Below are positions 32,549-35,375 of a stretch of 35,375 nt of DNA, piece after piece (position 1 is the stretch's first letter; every line of letters begins with the position of its first letter). The translations under genes were made by a program, and so were the position numbers. The stretch lies in contig CP070746.1 in NCBI GenBank assembly GCA_020348305.1, positions 499,610-534,984 of the forward strand, given 5' to 3'. The DNA comes from Desulfobacterales bacterium. GTDB lineage: Bacteria > Desulfobacterota > Desulfobacteria > Desulfobacterales > JAHEIW01. The notes under the pieces are model-generated. The model made no database searches and had not been told where the DNA came from. It saw nothing but the letters and a program-made list of their open reading frames with translations.

Positions 32549-32672
32549 TTAAGTCGACTGCGCCGGTTGTCCGGTTTGCCGGAAAAGAATAACCCTAATT
32601 GAGCGAAAGCTCAATTAGGGTATAAATTCCGGCGAACGGGCTAAACAGGCAAACCGGCAAAACCAGACTTAA
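32549..32672. repeat. MITE-like palindromic element with inverted octad arrays and a GAAA-capped hairpin
   Basis: The 124-base element is bounded by perfect 7-bp terminal inverted repeats TTAAGTC (32549-32555) and GACTTAA (32666-32672). Inside, the left arm carries octads GCCGGTTG, TCCGGTTT and GCCGGAAA (starts 32562, 32570, 32578); the right arm carries the same phrase inverted (32626, 32634, 32642, 32651). CCGGTTTGCC (32571-32580) matches GGCAAACCGG (32648-32657) perfectly. At the centre, ACCCTAATTGAGC (32592-32604) and GCTCAATTAGGGT (32609-32621) form a perfect 13-bp stem with a GAAA tetraloop. No transposase is present. It ends 28 bases before the BKACE gene, between livM and it. Confidence 0.65.
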
Positions 32673-32700
32673 TCACAAAACCAAATAAAAGGAGTAACCC

Positions 32701-33624
32701 ATGAGCAAATTTATTGTGACAGCAGCGATTACCGGTTCAATTCATACGCCGACCATGTCTTCCGACTTGCCGATTGCCCCGGATGAGATTGTTGAAGAAG
32801 CTCACCGGGCATATGAAGCGGGCGCGGCCGTTGTCCACGTCCATGTCCGCAATCCGGAAACCGGACAGCCTTCGGCGGATTCCTATTTGTTCGGAGAAGT
32901 GCTTTCAAAAATCAAAAGCAAGTGTAATGTGGTCGTCTGTACGACCACCGGTGGGGGAATGGGGCAAACCACCGAACAACGGGTGGCGGTGGTGCAAACA
33001 TACAGTCCGGAGCTGGCTTCGTTAAATGCCGGATCTATGAACTTTGCGCTTTTTCCCGTCCTGGAAAAAATCAAAGAATTCAAACACGACTGGGAGCCGC
33101 AATTTTTGAGCATGACCGAAGATTTTATATTCCCCAATACATTTAAAACCCTGAAGGAGTTCAGCCAGTATTTTGGTGAGGAAAACACCAAGCCGGAATT
33201 TGAAGTTTATGACGCCGGTATGTTGAATAATCTGGCTTTTCTGATTGAAAGAGGTTTTGTCAAAAAACCGGTTTATATCCAATTTGTTCTGGGAATCCTC
33301 GGGGGTATGCAGGCGACCATTAATAATCTTGTTTTCTTACACAACTCCGCACGGGAAATCATTGGTGACGATTTTCAGTGGTCCGTGTGTGCCGCCGGTA
33401 AAAATCAGTTCAGGATGTGCAATGCTTCTCTGCTGATGGGAGGCTACACCCGGGTTGGACTTGAAGATAATCTTTACCTTGAAAAAGGCGTTATGGCCAA
33501 AAGCAGTGCGGAACAGGTTGAGAAGATTATCCGGATTGCCAAGGAGCACGGTATCGAGCCCGCCTCACCGGATGAAGCACGCGAAATCCTCATTCTCAAA
33601 GGACTGGATAAGGTTAAATATTGA
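32701..33624 (+). CDS. BKACE-family beta-keto acid cleavage enzyme (3-keto-5-aminohexanoate cleavage-like)
   Basis: A 307-residue protein of the BKACE family (PF05853), zinc-dependent lyases that cleave a beta-keto acid with acetyl-CoA, giving acetoacetate and a new acyl-CoA. Zinc ligands His46 and His48 are seen in VVHVHVRNP. TAAITGSIHTPTMS at the N-terminus, CTTTGGGMG and the SLNAGSMNF stretch are family features. The first-known member acts in lysine fermentation, but the family covers many substrates; the GSIHTP wording points to a subgroup of undetermined specificity. AAAAGGAG precedes the ATG. Its stop overlaps the next gene by one base. With the LIV importer and cyclase it probably forms one catabolic set. 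Confidence 0.93.
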   Translation: MSKFIVTAAITGSIHTPTMSSDLPIAPDEIVEEAHRAYEAGAAVVHVHVRNPETGQPSADSYLFGEVLSKIKSKCNVVVCTTTGGGMGQTTEQRVAVVQTYSPELASLNAGSMNFALFPVLEKIKEFKHDWEPQFLSMTEDFIFPNTFKTLKEFSQYFGEENTKPEFEVYDAGMLNNLAFLIERGFVKKPVYIQFVLGILGGMQATINNLVFLHNSAREIIGDDFQWSVCAAGKNQFRMCNASLLMGGYTRVGLEDNLYLEKGVMAKSSAEQVEKIIRIAKEHGIEPASPDEAREILILKGLDKVKY

Positions 33625-35153
33625 TGAGTTCACACATCAAACAAGCGCCAGATAGCTCGCAGCCTCTCATTATCCTCGATAACATCACTATCCGGGTACG
33701 AGAACAATTTATTTTAGCGAACACCAGCTGGGTTATAAAAAAAAACCAGAACTGGGCGATCATCGGCCCCAATGGTGCCGGAAAATCGTCTTTAGTTCGT
33801 GCGATTGCAGGTGAATTTCCTGTTGTTCAGGGAAAAATCGCATATCATGGCGATGAGTCCTTTAAAGATAAAATATGTTATGTGTCCTTTGAACGCCATC
33901 AGCACCTGATTGCGCGTGAAGAAGATCGTGATGCATCCCGCTATTTCAGCGGAAGGCTGAATGATTTTACAACCGCTCGCCAAGTGATTTACGAAGGCCT
34001 TTCAAACTTATGCAGCCGTGGCCAGCAATTCGATTCCATAATCGAGCAATTGGGTATTGAGCATTTGCTAGAGCGAGGGATTCGTTTTTTGTCAACCGGT
34101 GAGATGAGAAAAGTTCTGATTGTCCGGGCCCTGATCATGTTTCCGAAAATTCTCATCCTGGACGAACCGTTTGATGGGCTAGATGCTGCCTCCCGATCTC
34201 AGCTTGCAGAAACGATTAATGCTTCAATGAATAAGGACACACAAGTTATTTTGGTGACCCACCGACTTGAGGAAATCCTACCGAATATTTCCCATGTGAT
34301 GGGTTTAAAGGATGGCAGGATGTTTTTTCAGGAAAAGCGGGACGATATTTTGAACCATGATCAAATAAAACGCCTCTATCATCGCAACCGATTTCACGCT
34401 GATGTCTTTCCAATCAACGAACGACCTGCTTGTTCCAAATCATCAATAATACCCGATGTGCTGGTGGAGATGAAAAACACCGCCGTCAGATATACCGATG
34501 TTACCGTGTTGGACAATCTAAACTGGCAGATGAAATCAGGTGAGAATTGGGCGATTGCCGGACCCAATGGGTCAGGTAAAACCACGCTGTTGAGCTTAAT
34601 CGCCGGAGATAATCCCCAAGCCTATGCCAATGAGATTTATCTGTTTGGAAGACGCAGAGGCACTGGCGAGAGTATTTGGGAGATTAAACAAAGAATCGGC
34701 ATGATTTCATCTGAATTTCAAATTCGCTACCGCAGGTCCATTCAGGCTGTGGATGTCATCCTATCCGGTTTTTTTGATTCAGTAGGGCTTTACCGGCAAA
34801 GTAGTTTTGCTCAGCGAGAAATTGCTAAAAAGTGGATCGATTTTATTCACATGACCGAAAAGGCAGACAAGCCCTTTAACCAATTATCCTATGGTGAGCA
34901 GCGTTTGTTGTTGTTGGCACGCGCAATGGTAAAATTGCCGGTGCTTCTGATTTTGGATGAGCCCTGCCAGGGGCTGGATCGAACAAATCGTAAGATGATT
35001 TTGGATTTAATCGATGTTATCGCCCAAAATAGCCACACTCACATTCTGTTTGTTACTCATCATGATGAGGAAGTACCTGCCTGTATTACTCATTTGTTGC
35101 GATTTGAAAAAGAGCTGACCGGCAAATATACCATAGTTTCCACTTGTATGTAG
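33624..35153 (+). CDS. modF: Double-domain ABC ATPase, ModF-like
   Basis: A 509-residue protein with two fused ABC ATPase domains and no membrane part. Domain one has Walker A GPNGAGKSS (48-56), signature LSTGEMRKVL and Walker B LILDEPFDGLD; domain two has Walker A GPNGSGKTT (313-321), signature LSYGEQRLLL and Walker B LLILDEPCQGLD. Order, length and the NWAIIGPNG / NWAIAGPNG wording match ModF (PhrA), a protein linked to the molybdate transporter operon in E. coli whose function is unsettled. ATG 33624 overlaps the BKACE stop in a TGATG junction, indicating translational coupling; the TTG at 33621 is less likely. No modABC genes are near, so a molybdate or tungstate role is inferred only from family. 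Confidence 0.88.
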   Translation: MSSHIKQAPDSSQPLIILDNITIRVREQFILANTSWVIKKNQNWAIIGPNGAGKSSLVRAIAGEFPVVQGKIAYHGDESFKDKICYVSFERHQHLIAREEDRDASRYFSGRLNDFTTARQVIYEGLSNLCSRGQQFDSIIEQLGIEHLLERGIRFLSTGEMRKVLIVRALIMFPKILILDEPFDGLDAASRSQLAETINASMNKDTQVILVTHRLEEILPNISHVMGLKDGRMFFQEKRDDILNHDQIKRLYHRNRFHADVFPINERPACSKSSIIPDVLVEMKNTAVRYTDVTVLDNLNWQMKSGENWAIAGPNGSGKTTLLSLIAGDNPQAYANEIYLFGRRRGTGESIWEIKQRIGMISSEFQIRYRRSIQAVDVILSGFFDSVGLYRQSSFAQREIAKKWIDFIHMTEKADKPFNQLSYGEQRLLLLARAMVKLPVLLILDEPCQGLDRTNRKMILDLIDVIAQNSHTHILFVTHHDEEVPACITHLLRFEKELTGKYTIVSTCM

Positions 35154-35375
35154 TTTTCAATTCCTCACCTTCAATTTTATGGATTTCTAAAATTCATTTC
35201 GAAAAAAATATTTAAATTATTCTGGATGACAAGTGGCCAAATATAAAATTATGTCTATAGTATATAAATATACAGAACGACATAAATCATTTCGCATACA
35301 TACACAGCGTTCTGCATGTTTGACCCTAACCTGTAGTGCTAAAATCAACGATTCAATGGGCGAATACGCAATTTA

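Noticed and set aside
32592..32621. Central 13-bp GAAA hairpin as an ordinary terminator of the LIV operon
   Set aside because: No U tract follows on the plus strand, and it is nested within a larger symmetric element.
1..35375. CRISPR arrays, tRNA or rRNA genes, phage or IS elements
   Set aside because: I looked and found no direct-repeat/spacer pattern, cloverleaf, integrase or transposase. The short-phrase arrays have no spacers of CRISPR size.

Overview
The window looks like a chromosomal segment of an anaerobic, probably sulfate-reducing bacterium of the Desulfobacterota (old Deltaproteobacteria). This is inferred from a tungsten-type aldehyde:ferredoxin oxidoreductase, a ferredoxin-nitroreductase fusion, a TPR-associated TRAP transporter, LIV-type transporters, CoA ligases, a BKACE enzyme and many lipoproteins. 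No rRNA or tRNA gene or other marker fixes the species, and there is no sign of phage, IS or CRISPR.

Layout. (1) 1-5681, plus strand: the tail of a livF gene, a large acyl-CoA synthetase, an SDR oxidoreductase, an amidase-signature hydrolase and a ferredoxin-nitroreductase. This looks like an uptake, activation and reduction gene set. (2) 5861-6967, minus: an Old Yellow Enzyme-like flavin reductase. (3) 7442-14483, plus: a frameshifted stub of an IclR-type regulator, then a CUT2 (ribose-type) ABC importer (binding protein, strong hairpin, double ATPase, two permeases) and a tungsten aldehyde oxidoreductase. (4) 20336-14602, minus: a TPAT system (TPR lipoprotein, TRAP binding protein, small and large permeases) behind a near-consensus promoter, then a small membrane protein and a fatty-acid-type CoA ligase. 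(5) 20337-25341: a GC-rich array of five hairpins, a tiny lipoprotein with its own terminator, a three-gene lipoprotein operon including an M48 metalloprotease, and a PlsB/PlsC-type acyltransferase. (6) 25825-26899: a SIRT6-like sirtuin and a decayed fused VapB-VapC remnant. (7) 27096-35153, plus: a cyclase-family hydrolase, a complete LIV importer (LivG, LivF, binding protein, LivH, LivM), a BKACE-family beta-keto acid cleavage enzyme and a ModF-like double ATPase.

How the genes may work together. Each block pairs one importer (LIV, CUT2 or TPAT) with enzymes suited to its substrate: CoA ligases, amidase, cyclase, BKACE and flavin or tungsten oxidoreductases. The window therefore reads as catabolic islands for organic acids, amides or lipids. 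Actual substrates cannot be read from the sequence.

The two most unusual signals are these. First, several intergenic gaps are filled with degenerate arrays of 7- to 9-bp phrases kept in register. Two of them are arranged as inverted arrays, one with 7-bp terminal inverted repeats and a 13-bp GAAA-capped central hairpin. Second, a TPAT transporter whose binding protein lacks the usual carboxylate-binding arginine sits beside a fatty-acyl-CoA ligase, suggesting TRAP-driven import of a hydrophobic acid coupled to CoA activation.
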